Shown here one piece after another: positions 27,601-34,735 of a DNA stretch of 64,000 bases. The translations under genes were made by a program, and so were the position numbers. The DNA is from Casuarius casuarius (taxonomy: Eukaryota > Chordata > Aves > Casuariiformes > Casuariidae). The stretch lies in assembly GCA_003342895.1 (NCBI GenBank), contig PTFA01000055.1, positions 2,078,021-2,142,020 on the forward strand. The letters are read 5' to 3'. The notes under the pieces were generated by a model. That model was not told the origin of the DNA, ran no database searches, and saw only the letters and a list, made by a program, of their open reading frames with translations. The number at the start of each line of letters is the position of its first letter. The first letter of the stretch is position 1.

Positions 27601-29807
27601 CCCCGAGAGGTTACATCCTCTGATCAGGGGACTTCCTGATGCTTTAAAACTATATGCTGTTCAGCTGCAAGACCAATTATGAACTCCCTGACTGAGATGA
27701 AGGGGAGGCCCCCCCGACATGACTTGGGGGGAGGTGGCACAGGAACTAATTAATTATGGAAGGCATATGGGATTCATGGGCCAAGGGGAAACAAAGCATG
27801 AAGCAGAAATAAGAGTCGAGAAAAGTGGGAGGCAACACAAAACACCGCGACCCCCACATCCTGGGAAACCAGTACGGGTGTCAGGTAGCAGGAGACAATT
27901 ATTATGGGCAGAAGGCATTTCAAAGGGGATTTCCAGAAGAGTCATGGATAGGTTACCAACTCCCAACCTGGAAGGTTTGGTAAGAAGTTGGTGATAGGAT
28001 AAGGGGAACCCTATCTTCCTCAAACCCCAAAGATCCTTATCCCAAGAACCTGGAGTAGTAACCCCACCTGCACCCCAGGCAAATGGTATTGTAGAAAGTA
28101 CAAACGGACTCTTAAAACGAACTCTGAGACTGCACAATCCCGGATGGGCGTGACGAATATCTGATGCAGTAACTAAAGTCAGTGGACGATGGGGAGTAAA
28201 TGGCTGCCCCAGACTTGCTGCTTTTTGCCCTAATTCTCCATCCCTCTTACCCGGGACTAGGGAGGATAAGAAACTGAGGAATCCCCTGTATTACCCGGGA
28301 CAACCGGTTCTAGTGGGTTTACCCACTGTGGGACAAATACCTCTAGTACTAAAAGCTTCAAAAAATCTGTATGCATGGGTAGCTACTGATGCCCATGGGA
28401 AAGATCATAGAATCCATACCAGGTGGATCCTCCCTTCCTTTTAGGTCAACAATGTAAAAGGAAGAGGGCACTGGGGAAGACGACTTGTCTTATGTNGAGC
28501 TTGAGTGTCCTCAACGATACTACCTGTGGTAGTTATAATAGTTATTTTTATCATTTTTTGTAATTGCGTGCTGCGATCATAATTAGCTTTATTGAAAACA
28601 CAACAGCCAAGAATGGCATTCTTAACTTGTGTTGGAAAGATACTTCTTGTCTTAATATGCTTATCTGTGCTATGGCAAACCTACCACCAGAATACACTTC
28701 TGGGGCTCGGTATTGTACCGGCCGAATAGGTGATGGGGCAACCACATTTTCAGTCCTCTGACAGAGATGCAACTTATTTTCAATTCCCACCAGGGATAAA
28801 CAGGCCATTTCCTCAGGGCATTGGAGCTAAGAAGGGGCATTATTGGATCTGCAGACACACAGCATATAAATTTTTTAGCCACGGGGTGGTTGGAAATTTG
28901 TTACATAGGGATTATCAGACCTTTGTTTTTTCCTTTTACCAGAAACAAGTGGACCTCAGTTAGGCATAAAGGTATATGATAACCTTGGAGACAGAAGTGT
29001 TGCCTGTAAGACGCGATCCATTAAGGTAAATTTGGGTGGGATGCAAAAATGGGGAAATAATCAGACTACAAGTGGCTCTAGAAATTATGGCCAACATGCA
29101 ATAGATCTTTTAACTTGGCAATCCCAACAGATGCACACGGCAATCCTTCAGCACCACATGGTTTTTAGATTACCTGTTAGCTGAAGAGGGAGAAGTGTGT
29201 GGGAAATTAAATATTCCTAACTGTTGTTTGGAAATAGATGATGTAGGTGAAATAGTTCTCCAGTTAACCAAAGATATCAGAAAAATAGCCCATGTCCCCA
29301 TCCAAACCTGGAATGGCTGGAGTGGCGATTTGTAGTCCTGGTTACTGGGGACACCGTGGGTGAAACAGTTAATATTGTATTTGTTAGGTGCAGTTGCTGC
29401 CTTAATGTTCTTGTATAATTCCTTGCTTTGTTCAATTAATCTGACATGTTGTGTCAAATATGCAATTTGTTCCTACCACCTTGCCCGATGGCATAAAGAA
29501 AATCCGTGCCATCCATTGGCCATGGCCAACCACAGTACCCATCATTTCCCAGTTTCTCCTGAAGGAGGAAATTGCATATTGACATCCACAGTGCATTTGC
29601 CAGCTGTTTTATGCCTATTGTAACAATCCTACCTCATTAACTCAGTTTTGATGTCTGTTTTGTAAAGTTAAATGTTGTTAAAGTTGTTAAAGAACAAGCT
29701 TGCATTGAGCAAGATCTCTGTTTAATAAGCACTTTATTTTTCACCTAAACATGTGATGTTGTTCCTGCGACTTCCCCTCTGTCCCTAATTCTCTCTCCCT
29801 CCCTTCC

Positions 29808-29841
<34 letters not shown>

Positions 29842-32800
29842 GCTGCCAAGCTGCAATGTTGAGACACGGGGTGGTGTAGAGGACCAGTACTAAATACAGT
29901 TTTGTCTCAACACTGCTGCTGCAAAGCCGCCGCTGCCAAGGCGCATCGGGCAATGCTGCGCTGGCACCCCTGGGAGCTGTCCGCGAAGTAAACAACCTCG
30001 TGCACCTGCACGGGGTAAAAAGGGCGCGAAAAGGGCAGAAGGTCGCCTCTAGGGCATGAACCACATGTACTCATTTGCCATCTGCGGATGAGCAGGAGAC
30101 CCCCAGATGCCCCAGCCCGTTTCTGGAAGGTTCCGAGAGAGCGGACTGCGCATGGCAGTTGATCTGCATGGGAAGCGAGGAAGCACCTCCCAGAGGCGGG
30201 GCAAGAACCTATAAAAATTGCAGACTGTGTGAAAGCAGCGGAGCTTGCTTGCGAGGACTGAAGAACTCAAGCGGAGTCAGCGGAACCAAACGGGAGCTTC
30301 CCCTCTCTGCCCCCCCCCCGCTGCCGAGATTCCCAAAGGAAGAGGACCAACGGGATGCTGCTGGATCCACGGGTGGTGATATCTTTTCTCTCTCTCCCTC
30401 TTTCTTCTCTCTTTTTCCCTCTCCTCTGTTGAATCAGTAGGAAACGTGTGGCACAGGACTTGTCTAGCTACTTGCAGTATTTGCCATTGAATTATCCTAT
30501 TTGACCACATGCCTTATCTTTGTGTTAATAAATCTTAAAACTGGCTGGCTGGTGTCGTTTGACCTTAATTCAGTCCAAGGGCATCACGAACTTGGTCGTT
30601 TGGTCCCAAGGGGAGGGAGGTCGTCCTGAACGACTCCTTTCAGGCCGTGACAGATTGTAAACATGTATAAATATACAAGTGTTCCAGACTTTGAACAGAA
30701 TGCATATGTTCTAGTTAGAAGAATAAAACTGGAATGTTTATTGATACAGCTATGATACAGAGACAAAAATGTATGAAGCATAACACATAAAATACTCAAT
30801 TTTTGGAAAAAGTGAAGTTCTATTCTTGTATTCTGTTTGAAGACTGATTTTGGTTACTGAACACATAAGACATATCTTTCCCAATAAGCATGCTCATTTA
30901 TTTCACTGGCTAATCATTAATGTAGTTATTGGAAAGTGTGGTACACCAGCTTGTACTATGTGCCAAAGTATAAATCACAAGAAAGAAGCTATTTATGCTA
31001 AATAACAGTCAGAGGAAAACATTTTAAACTCTACCTGTAGTTTCTTAGCAGTAAGTCTTTTGGAAATCATTCCTTTGTCATCATTTTGTTTTTTATGCTC
31101 ATTGATTACAGCAATAATCCTTTTCTCCAAATTACTGTTAATCATTACCTGCATAAAGAAAATTAGTCGATACAAAGTAAAATATTACAAATTTTAGGAC
31201 ATATCTACTCTTTAACCTAAAGAAATGACAATCCAGAAACCTCTCTGCCATTCAAATCTCTACTTTTCCAGTTTTCCATAAGTGTGGTAATCCTTTCTTA
31301 TGAAAGGGGCAGACTTTTTTTTTAAAGTTGTATGCTTTTACCTGAAATGGAAGAATTCATTCCCTATTACAGAAAAGGCCCATGTACATCTTCAAGAAAT
31401 AGAGTATGTCAAAGGAAATAAAAGAAAAATCTCCACTGGAAACAACAGGGCCTCTCTTCTCAGCTTAAAAGAACTAGTACAAAGTAATCTGACCATCAAG
31501 ATACAACCTGTGACATAGTCCTTCCTATCTGACTAAAAAAAATTTTCAAGAAATTCAGTCATAATAATTTAATTACTTTTAACGTTGCTAACACATGAAC
31601 CAAACTCTGGTTGCTCTGAAGTTGTGTAATTAAAAGAAATTAGCCTCTGTATGCAGGTAATAATAAAGTCACATTGTGTTCTTGGTTTGAGAAGAAAAAC
31701 AATCTATATGCATAAGAAAAGGCCAAATCTAAGTCTTCATAGTCCTGCGCGTAATGTATCACTTATTAATGTAGATTTTCTCTTGTGCCAAGTATTTATT
31801 TACACTATTTTTTAAAGTTAAAACCTCAAACCCCACTAAAAACCCCAAACACCTCAAACTTGGAAGAATCAATCTCTAATACATTAATATATCTGGATAA
31901 TATAATACATATAACTGAAGAAGTATTTACTCAGCTAGAAGTACTATGAAAAACAAAGCTGTTTTTACCAAGAAGAATACTCACCTTAAGAACTGATTTA
32001 TCTAGATTTGCAGCAGCAGCACTGGAATCCGTTGTTGAACTAAAACTGTAAGTTTTTGGACCTGCAAATTCCAAAAAATCATCAATAATGTAAGCAGAAC
32101 ACAGAGAACATTCTTTACAGTATCTAAAGCAGACCCATCATAACGCAGGTTAGTGCAGGCAAACATTACACTGATTTCCAGTAAACAAATGAGCGTATAT
32201 AATAATAAGAGTCAACAGTATAGAAAGGCCTTCAAACAAGGAATAGTAAAGAAGGGTATAACTCTTGGTGGATAAAATATAAAACCACGAGTAGTGCAAC
32301 AAGAGGAAATAGGGACTAACTGCTCACTAGCTCTTTCAATGCAGGAACAAGCAGTGCCACATGGGAAAGGTAGTAGCTGGCAGGTTCAGAAGAATTAAAA
32401 GCGACTGTTTTTTTTTTTAATGACAAAGCATATAGTTATGTAGCAGAACTCTTTGCCACAGAAGTTGTGGACATCAGAAGCTTACATAGGTCAAAGGGTA
32501 AACAGGATGGTTTTATAAAAAAGAAATCCATTAATTCGGTGTCTTGTTTTTCAGTAACCTCCCACCTTCTCTGGCGGAGGAAGTCCCTATGCCACAAACT
32601 GGTGGAGGCTGCAAGAGGATACTATAGAAGTATCACTACCTAGCTGACCTACTCTTACTTGTATCTTCTTTTGGTGCCTGTCAAGAAGAGGGTACTGGGT
32701 TATGCAGACCTTTGGTCTCACCTGTTACGGTCATTCTTAAATACTTTAATTCAGCAGTTGTTAGTGCAAAAATATTCATTCACAAAACTATTTGCTGTCA

Positions 32801-34343
32801 TTAAAGTTGTTTAGCTTTTCACAGCTTGATTTGGACTCAGTATTTTCTGGCGTGTACATACCACTTCTGGTACCGCACAGGTAAAAAGAAACCCTTTGAA
32901 CAACTTCACTACTTTTAACTCCCTGTAAAACTGGCATGCAATGCAACATACAGAATAGCAGTGTACCCCAAGGAGTGCTGCTACCTTCGAATGCACCAGC
33001 ATGCCATCATGCCAGTTGGGCAGCTTGCCTGCACTGGGCAACCTGCAGAGACACTCCAGAACAGCTCATTTTTAGATCAGGACTAGTAGACAACTGCATT
33101 TCAGAAAAAGCTGTCACTTCTGATCAGGAGTTACAAACAGCCGTCAACATTCACCAACTAATTACTGGTATTTATTCATTTGCTGTGCAACTCCACAGTA
33201 CTTTGATTACACTACCTTTCTTTTTGCTTACACTACCTTATTTTTCACCATGGCAGACAACCTAAGAAATAGGCAGCATAGTTTCTAGGAAGAATTGTGA
33301 GTATGATGGTGCTGGAGTGGGAGACATAAGAAATACAAGTATCAGAGTCCAAACTTGAAAAAGCACAGAGTGCAGTACAAGTATCAGGAAGTTTTAAACA
33401 CCGGGTGATAGATTGCCAGACTTGATATTAATAAGCTAGAACATCAAATGGCCTGGCGATTGCACAGTTTGCTTATAGTCTGCAATATGAGCTGTTACAC
33501 ATATTATTAGGTATCTGAGCTACTTCTGATAAAGCTGGTTTATGGAGAAGACAGAGCTCACCAGGCTACAGAACGCTAGTCAGAGTTTTAGGTTGCCCTG
33601 AGATAGCCAGCCCTGCTGCTCGTCCAACACGGCTGCACCATCTCCAGCCCCAGAACCACCCCAGACTTCTGCATGACGCTCTCGGTGTGACATAAAAATG
33701 CCCAAATTCACAGTAAGCCTGTTTTGTGCACTTACAGAACTAGCGCCTATTTCAGCAAATACCAGTACGAAGGGCTCACTACTGCGGAAGTGTCGTGCCG
33801 ATAGCATAAGAACTGAGTAACTGCACAAGAACTGGAAATAATCTAATAAGACACCGCACCGCACCTAACGCGACACGTATCTGTGCCAACAGCCCTCGTC
33901 TGCCCCGGAACTGCCCCTGCGGCGACGCGGACTAAAGCCGGCCCGGAGCGACTCGCTGCCGCCGGGGTTTAACGCGCCTCCCCCGACGCCCCTACGTCCT
34001 TCGGCGGACTCCCGCCCCGCGCCGGGGCCCCGCAAGGCCAAGTTCCGCGCTGCGCTCCCGTCGCCGCCCCCGCCGCCACGGCCGGCTGGGGCNNNNNNNN
34101 NNNNNNNNNNNNNNNNNNNNNNNNNNNNNNNNNNNNNNNNNNNNNNNNNNNNNNNNNNNNNNNNNNNNNNNNNNNNNNNNNNNNNNNNNNNNNNNNNNNN
34201 NNNNNNNNNNNNNNNNNNNNNNNNNNNNNNNNNNNNNNNNNNNNNNCGGCCCGAGCCCGGGCGGCGGCGGTGGCGGTAGCGGCGACGGAGGCGGCATGAG
34301 CCGCGCCACCGCCGCCCCGGTGCTTCTTGTTGCGGCCGCCCAT
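4009..34343 (-). CDS. DHX29: DHX29, ATP-dependent RNA helicase (27 coding exons)
   Basis: DEAH/RHA-family helicase that binds the 40S ribosomal subunit in the cytoplasm and helps 43S complexes scan through structured mRNA leaders (known from mammals). All exons 2-27 were placed by hand. Splice sites are AG/GT, phases agree at every junction, and together they give 1,302 whole codons after a split first codon, close to human. Domains in order: a charged N-terminal region with a helical (UBA-like in human) segment in exons 3-5; Walker A GETGSGKST at 20093-20119; TQPRR in exon 11; DEVH split between exons 12 and 13; SAT in exon 13; TNIAETGITIPD in exon 18; QRQGRAGR in exon 19; then winged-helix, ratchet and OB-fold regions in exons 20-27. 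Exon 1 runs into an N gap, so the start is clear but the exon end is not. No disabling change seen. Confidence 0.95.
4786..4882 (-). CDS. DHX29: DHX29 exon 26
   Basis: Begins APVKIAVIFKQLR and ends KMSLE plus one base. This is the C-terminal helical part that follows the OB fold. Donor is G|GTAAT. The frame stays open into the intron but that extension is not coding. Confidence 0.92.
6724..6855 (-). CDS. DHX29: DHX29 exon 25
   Basis: 44 codons from VRYAKVYLRETTLI to GWIHFQ, within the OB-fold region; FGGDIEVQHRERLL is almost identical to human. Phase 0 at both ends. The exon itself starts with GTGAGG, so the acceptor CAG is followed by a donor-like sequence. Confidence 0.93.
7403..7474 (-). 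pseudogene. Decayed copy of the 3' end of DHX29 exon 24
   Basis: Matches 8293-8369 (end of exon 24) over about 75 bases at roughly 80% identity with a small gap. Shared blocks include TTCTCCTGGTAA, GATTTACAGAG, GGGATGCACTTG and GCTTTACCCTG, all in the same order and strand. The GT of the donor is lost in the copy. It lies about 0.9 kb further into the following intron, so it looks like a local duplication that has decayed and is not expected to be spliced. Confidence 0.75.
8292..8594 (-). CDS. DHX29: DHX29 exon 24
   Basis: 101 codons from DVKQELIRVVRAAG to GWLLYQEK. Contains the conserved GLYDNVGKIIY and AQGKAQVHPSSVNRDLQ segments of the C-terminal OB-fold domain. Its 3' end is partly duplicated in the next intron at 7403-7474. 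Confidence 0.95.
9395..9488 (-). CDS. DHX29: DHX29 exon 23
   Basis: Starts in a split glycine codon, then WKKARQEGGYRAEM through NRTSLLTLE. Part of the region C-terminal to the ratchet domain. Acceptor TTAG, donor GAG|GTAAAG. Confidence 0.93.
10122..10258 (-). CDS. DHX29: DHX29 exon 22
   Basis: Begins ATLAAVMTEKSPF and ends ITIYNAYLG with two bases of the glycine codon. Typical ratchet-domain sequence of DEAH/RHA helicases. Donor GG|GTAAAT. Confidence 0.93.
11081..11305 (-). CDS. DHX29: DHX29 exon 21
   Basis: 75 codons from KCSLGSPEDFLSKALDPPQ to GAIFGCLDPV, covering the winged-helix to ratchet transition (PLGQHLAALPVNVKIGKML). Phase 0 at both ends. Confidence 0.95.
12001..12076 (-). CDS. 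DHX29: DHX29 exon 20
   Basis: Enters in a split arginine codon, then FESFMEYSVPEILRVPLEEL to CLHIM. This is the link from the second RecA domain into the winged helix (PEILR motif). Confidence 0.93.
12917..13045 (-). CDS. DHX29: DHX29 exon 19 (motif VI)
   Basis: Begins YHESSQMSSLEETFVSKASA and contains QRQGRAGR, motif VI with the arginine finger, followed by VRDGFCFRMYTRD. Enters and leaves in codons split after two bases. Confidence 0.95.
13650..13738 (-). CDS. DHX29: DHX29 exon 18 (motif V)
   Basis: Encodes IVLATNIAETGITIPDVVF then VIDTGRTKEN. TNIAETGITIP is motif V and the beta-hairpin start of the second RecA domain. Donor AG|GTAAAG. Confidence 0.95.
13844..14030 (-). mobile_element. 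CR1 LINE 3' fragment
   Basis: Starts with two copies of an 8-base ATCACAGA-type unit, the reverse complement of the CR1 tail, and continues through GAGATTGGAACTC, AAGTCCAACCTGCCC, CCCAGGACCCTGTCCAG and CTCTGGGCAACCTGTTCC, all typical of the CR1 3' end read backwards. A very AT-rich stretch follows to about 14235. Confidence 0.85.
14040..14235. repeat. AT-rich low-complexity stretch
   Basis: Almost entirely A and T, made of TATAAT-like words, directly beside the CR1 fragment in the intron between DHX29 exons 17 and 18. The string ATTTTGGTAAA occurs on both sides of the CR1 plus AT block (about 13822 and 14227). Confidence 0.8.
14775..14859 (-). CDS. DHX29: DHX29 exon 17
   Basis: Encodes HQLIALHSVLSTQDQ and AAAFTIPPLGIRK, covering motif IV and the LHS segment. 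Acceptor CTAG, donor AAAG|GTATGA. Confidence 0.92.
15849..15969 (-). CDS. DHX29: DHX29 exon 16
   Basis: Encodes RSPQFKNVEGAVLIFLPG then LAHIQQLYDLI to NLRD. VLIFLPG opens the second RecA domain. Split aspartate codon at entry, split arginine at exit. Confidence 0.93.
16184..16328 (-). CDS. DHX29: DHX29 exon 15
   Basis: 48 codons from EYVPIQSGSGIDLAPYYEKY to LELILELLAYL, joining the two RecA domains. One extra base completes an aspartate codon with exon 16. Confidence 0.93.
17830..17970 (-). CDS. DHX29: DHX29 exon 14 (acidic insert)
   Basis: Begins IFHVEDVIEATGYVL, then an acidic EEEEE stretch and a low-complexity TSKGGSTTKYQ. In human this is the DHX29-specific insert in the first RecA domain that holds down ATPase activity. 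Confidence 0.92.
18605..18642. repeat. (TA)n microsatellite
   Basis: Near-perfect TA dinucleotide run flanked by TTTTTA and AAAAATAAAAATA, in the intron between DHX29 exons 13 and 14, about 50 bases from the exon 13 donor. Confidence 0.9.
18692..18868 (-). CDS. DHX29: DHX29 exon 13 (second half of motif II, motif III)
   Basis: Opens with VHERSVQSDFLLIIL, completing the DEVH box begun in exon 12, and contains LMSATVDSEKFS (motif III). I place the donor at GAG|GTAGGT because it keeps the PVE-IFHVED join; a second GT four bases on would add a base. Confidence 0.93.
18963..19106 (-). CDS. DHX29: DHX29 exon 12 (first half of motif II)
   Basis: 48 codons from NSLCGYQIRMESRTGEATR to SHVIVDE. The donor is GAG|GTTATC, poor at +3 to +6, and falls between the two halves of DEVH. 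Its exon-intron border is partly duplicated at 19338-19376. Confidence 0.93.
19338..19376 (-). pseudogene. Partial copy of the DHX29 exon 12 / intron border
   Basis: About 39 bases match 18929-18966 with four substitutions and one inserted base (shared cores AGAATAGTAA and AGAGCTGATAAC). The original spans the last bases of exon 12 and the start of the intron after it; the copy lies in the intron before exon 12 and keeps a GTTATC donor-like string. Too short to encode anything. Confidence 0.65.
19500..19735 (-). mobile_element. CR1 LINE 3' fragment
   Basis: Contains AAGGTTGGAAGGGACCTTTG, GAGGTCATCTGGTTCAA, GGAGATTTTACAATCTCTCT and GGGCAATCTGCTCCAACA, in the order expected for a reverse-complemented CR1 3' end. 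More diverged than the copy at 13844. Lies in the intron between DHX29 exons 11 and 12. Confidence 0.85.
19940..20536 (-). CDS. DHX29: DHX29 exon 11 (Walker A)
   Basis: The largest exon, 199 codons, from SVHQLLPPTYRDVWLEW to LGCESGPGGK. Contains a short glutamine run (KQQQQLQ, longer in human), the acidic SWENLVSDEDFS segment, Walker A GETGSGKST at 20093-20119, and TQPRR (motif Ia). The acceptor ends CTTAAAG, a weak pyrimidine tract. Confidence 0.95.
20936..21059 (-). CDS. DHX29: DHX29 exon 10
   Basis: Encodes VRVTKSSDDIMAVCPTIVTE to LALYHLAKGQ, resembling the double-stranded-RNA-binding-like segment of human DHX29. Enters in a split arginine codon. Acceptor TTTAAG is weak. Confidence 0.92.
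22220..22385 (-). CDS. DHX29: DHX29 exon 9
   Basis: Begins in a split valine codon, then KKKEPLDIRNFDYSARSWTG to YWKC. One ambiguous base at 22234 makes a codon AGN (Ser or Arg); human has Arg there. Confidence 0.93.
23015..23170 (-). CDS. DHX29: DHX29 exon 8
   Basis: Encodes MATLEEHPVFNPAIKISNQQ to EGAAKEEK with split codons at both ends. Human has METLEDHPVFNPAMKISHQQ. The frame is open upstream to 23201 but the CAG acceptor above 23170 fits the join with exon 7. Confidence 0.9.
23443..23569 (-). CDS. DHX29: DHX29 exon 7
   Basis: Encodes NERYLHLAAKLSEAKEQASF and a lysine/glutamine-rich helix (KQGQKVAQEKIRRIQQ). Acceptor GGAATAG, donor G|GTAGAA. Confidence 0.9.
24017..24142 (-). CDS. DHX29: DHX29 exon 6
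   Basis: 42 codons from EKNVGKEKEVSMKEWILRYA to DEEKFDP. MKEWILRYAEQQ is conserved with human. Phase 0 at both ends; donor CCT|GTAAGA. Confidence 0.92.
24857..24999 (-). CDS. DHX29: DHX29 exon 5
   Basis: Encodes ALPEGFSQQFEEQQQKPRAK then a proline-rich, poorly conserved linker ending GPETK. Split aspartate codon at entry. Confidence 0.92.
25373..25502 (-). CDS. DHX29: DHX29 exon 4
   Basis: Encodes DVYMALQRFSFKTEHIEEAM and LYGGDLHSALDWLCLNLPD, the UBA-like helical unit near the N terminus. Lies 188 bases below the retroviral 5' LTR. Confidence 0.94.
25691..26486 (+). repeat. 5' LTR of the endogenous retrovirus
   Basis: 796 bases, TG...CA ends. Has a GC box (GGCGGGGC, about 26031), TATAAAAA at 26045-26052, a long pyrimidine tract and AATAAA at 26361-26366. 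Differs from the 3' LTR by about 17 substitutions by eye, mostly C/T or G/A at CpG sites, plus an expanded CTG-type tract near its start (25729-25765) that accounts for its extra length. Confidence 0.95.
26496..26513 (+). other. Primer binding site, tRNA-Ser-like
   Basis: TGGCATAGTCGGCAGGAT is complementary at 17 of 18 bases to the 3' end of vertebrate tRNA-Ser(AGA/UGA type), which would need TGGCG at the start. The mismatch is a G-to-A change in a CpG, the usual decay. A nine-base spacer (TTTTAAAAT) separates it from the LTR, which is longer than in most retroviruses. Confidence 0.75.
26680..27681 (+). pseudogene. Broken gag remnant
   Basis: A start codon at 26680 opens a frame that stops at 26758-26760. 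Further on, 26840-26922 reads as a heptad-like coiled coil (IESLQEQVRNLQSQL) before another stop. From 26914 to 27486 a capsid-like frame stays open (with WRVSLTGGDRI and GYWGPG), then shifts frame near 27480 and continues to a stop at 27679-27681. Single ambiguous bases at 27071, 27119 and 27458. The capsid pattern and coiled coil recall ERV-L/Fv1-type Gag. Not functional. Confidence 0.75.
27682..28060 (+). pseudogene. gag/pol junction with pol deletion
   Basis: The end of the gag-like region runs directly into the end of integrase. No protease, reverse transcriptase or RNase H motif (for example YXDD) is seen on any frame, so several kilobases of pol have been deleted. One frame stays open at 27719-27994 but I cannot assign it beyond retroviral origin. 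Confidence 0.55.
28060..28443 (+). pseudogene. Integrase C-terminal remnant
   Basis: Begins with a segment like PQANGIVESTNGLLKRTL, which carries the third acidic residue (Glu) of the DDE site, and continues to an SH3-like C-terminal domain (YYPGQPVLV ... HRIHTRWILPSF). A stop codon lies at about 28152 and the two catalytic aspartates are missing through deletion. Confidence 0.8.
28613..29623 (+). pseudogene. Broken env remnant
   Basis: A start at 28613 opens a hydrophobic signal-peptide-like segment (MAFLTCVGKILLVLICLSVL). The surface subunit is much shorter than usual, with a GHYWICRHTAY motif near 28835-28870 and stop codons before and after it. The transmembrane subunit follows with frameshifts (one near 29160): LAEEGEVC then a CC pair seven residues on (29200-29225), WNGW, and a membrane anchor at about 29360-29440 in another frame. 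Layout is that of a gammaretrovirus-type envelope. Non-functional. Confidence 0.75.
29803..29840. repeat. (TC)n microsatellite in the retrovirus
   Basis: CT/TC dinucleotide run just upstream of the 3' LTR, between the end of env and the LTR. Its neighbourhood is pyrimidine-rich; the short purine-rich string before the LTR (GAGACACGGGGTGG) is the best candidate for the polypurine tract. Confidence 0.85.
29875..30652 (+). repeat. 3' LTR of the endogenous retrovirus
   Basis: 778 bases, TG...CA ends, TATAAAAA at about 30210 and AATAAA at 30527-30532. Same structure as the 5' LTR with the CTG tract unexpanded. Oriented toward the DHX29/MTREX promoter, 3.7 kb away. Confidence 0.95.
31035..31148 (-). 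CDS. DHX29: DHX29 exon 3
   Basis: 38 codons, VMINSNLEKRIIAVINEHKK to SKRLTAKKLQ. Phase 0 at both ends. Lies 382 bases above the retroviral 3' LTR, so the insertion sits wholly inside intron 3. Confidence 0.94.
31149..31984 (-). other. DHX29 intron 2, nothing recognised
   Basis: AT-rich sequence without a recognisable repeat or conserved peptide. A 72-codon plus-strand frame at 31300-31518 has no protein character. Confidence 0.5.
31985..32061 (-). CDS. DHX29: DHX29 exon 2
   Basis: Starts with two bases of a split codon (glycine if the previous exon ends in G), then PKTYSFSSTTDSSAAAANLD to KSVLK. Human has PKIYSFNSTNDSSGPANLDK. Confidence 0.92.
32062..33850 (-). other. DHX29 intron 1 body
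   Basis: Holds the old CR1 fragment at 32555-32748. The rest is unique-looking. GC content rises toward the promoter from about 33600. Confidence 0.55.
32555..32748 (+). mobile_element. Old CR1-type 3' fragment
   Basis: Reads GGAAGTCCCTATGCC, AGAAGTATCACTACC, TACTGGGTTATGCAG, ACCTTTGGTCTCACC and ends near GGTCATTCTTAAAT. This matches my memory of an older CR1 subfamily found in birds and turtles that ends with a (TTCTTATG)-like tail. Recognised from memory of the consensus, so less certain than the other two copies. Confidence 0.6.
34093..34246. other. Assembly gap (154 N) in DHX29 exon 1
   Basis: Run of N inside very GC-rich sequence. The true length is unknown, so the reading frame cannot be carried across it. 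Confidence 0.98.
34247..34343 (-). CDS. DHX29: DHX29 exon 1, 5' part (interrupted by assembly gap)
   Basis: Start codon at 34341-34343 in good context (GCC before, G after). Encodes MGGRNKKHRGGGGAAHAA and an Ala/Arg-rich run; human begins MGGKNKKHKAPAAA. The exon enters the N gap at 34246. The rest probably lies in the gap or in 33990-34092, where a donor leaving one extra base is needed; C|GTAGGG at about 33995 is one candidate. Confidence 0.88.
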
Positions 34344-34735
34344 GGCACCTCCTGCTCGCACGGCGCCCCGCCACTCCCTCACATCCGGGCACCGCGCTCG
34401 CCGCCTCCCATTGGCCAGCGCCGCCACGCGCAGCGACGCTCGGCACCCCGCATTGGCCAGCACCGCGGCGTGAAGGTGCTCACCCTCCCTACAGCCCGGC
34501 CTCCAGCCTGTCCGCACAATCAAGTTCCGGACCACGGGTCGTCCCGGGCCGCGGAGGCCTACGGGACGTGCCTGCGCCCGGGGTGGCGGTGCGCCGCAGG
34601 GAGCCCGCCGCGGGGCCGGGCCCGGCGTGGGGCTCCCTCTGAGCCTGGGCCCGCGGGCGGCGCTCTTTCCCTTCCGAGTGTGGGGGGAGAGTGGGGCGGG
34701 GCGGCCGCGCGCGAGGCCTTGTGGGATCGGGGAAG

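Larger units (their letters stand above)
25691..30652 (+). mobile_element. Endogenous retrovirus, internally deleted, with paired LTRs
   Basis: A 4,962-base provirus inside DHX29 intron 3, antisense to the gene. Order: 5' LTR, tRNA-Ser-like primer site, broken gag with an N-terminal coiled coil, a deletion that removes nearly all of pol, the end of integrase, a shortened and frameshifted env, and a 3' LTR. Possible target duplication is AATTG (25686-25690) against GATTG (30653-30657), five bases with one change. Five-base duplications and a coiled-coil gag suggest a class III (ERV-L/S-like) backbone, while env is of the gammaretrovirus type. Internal length of about 3.4 kb is less than half that of an intact provirus. 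It cannot make any complete viral protein. Confidence 0.93.
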
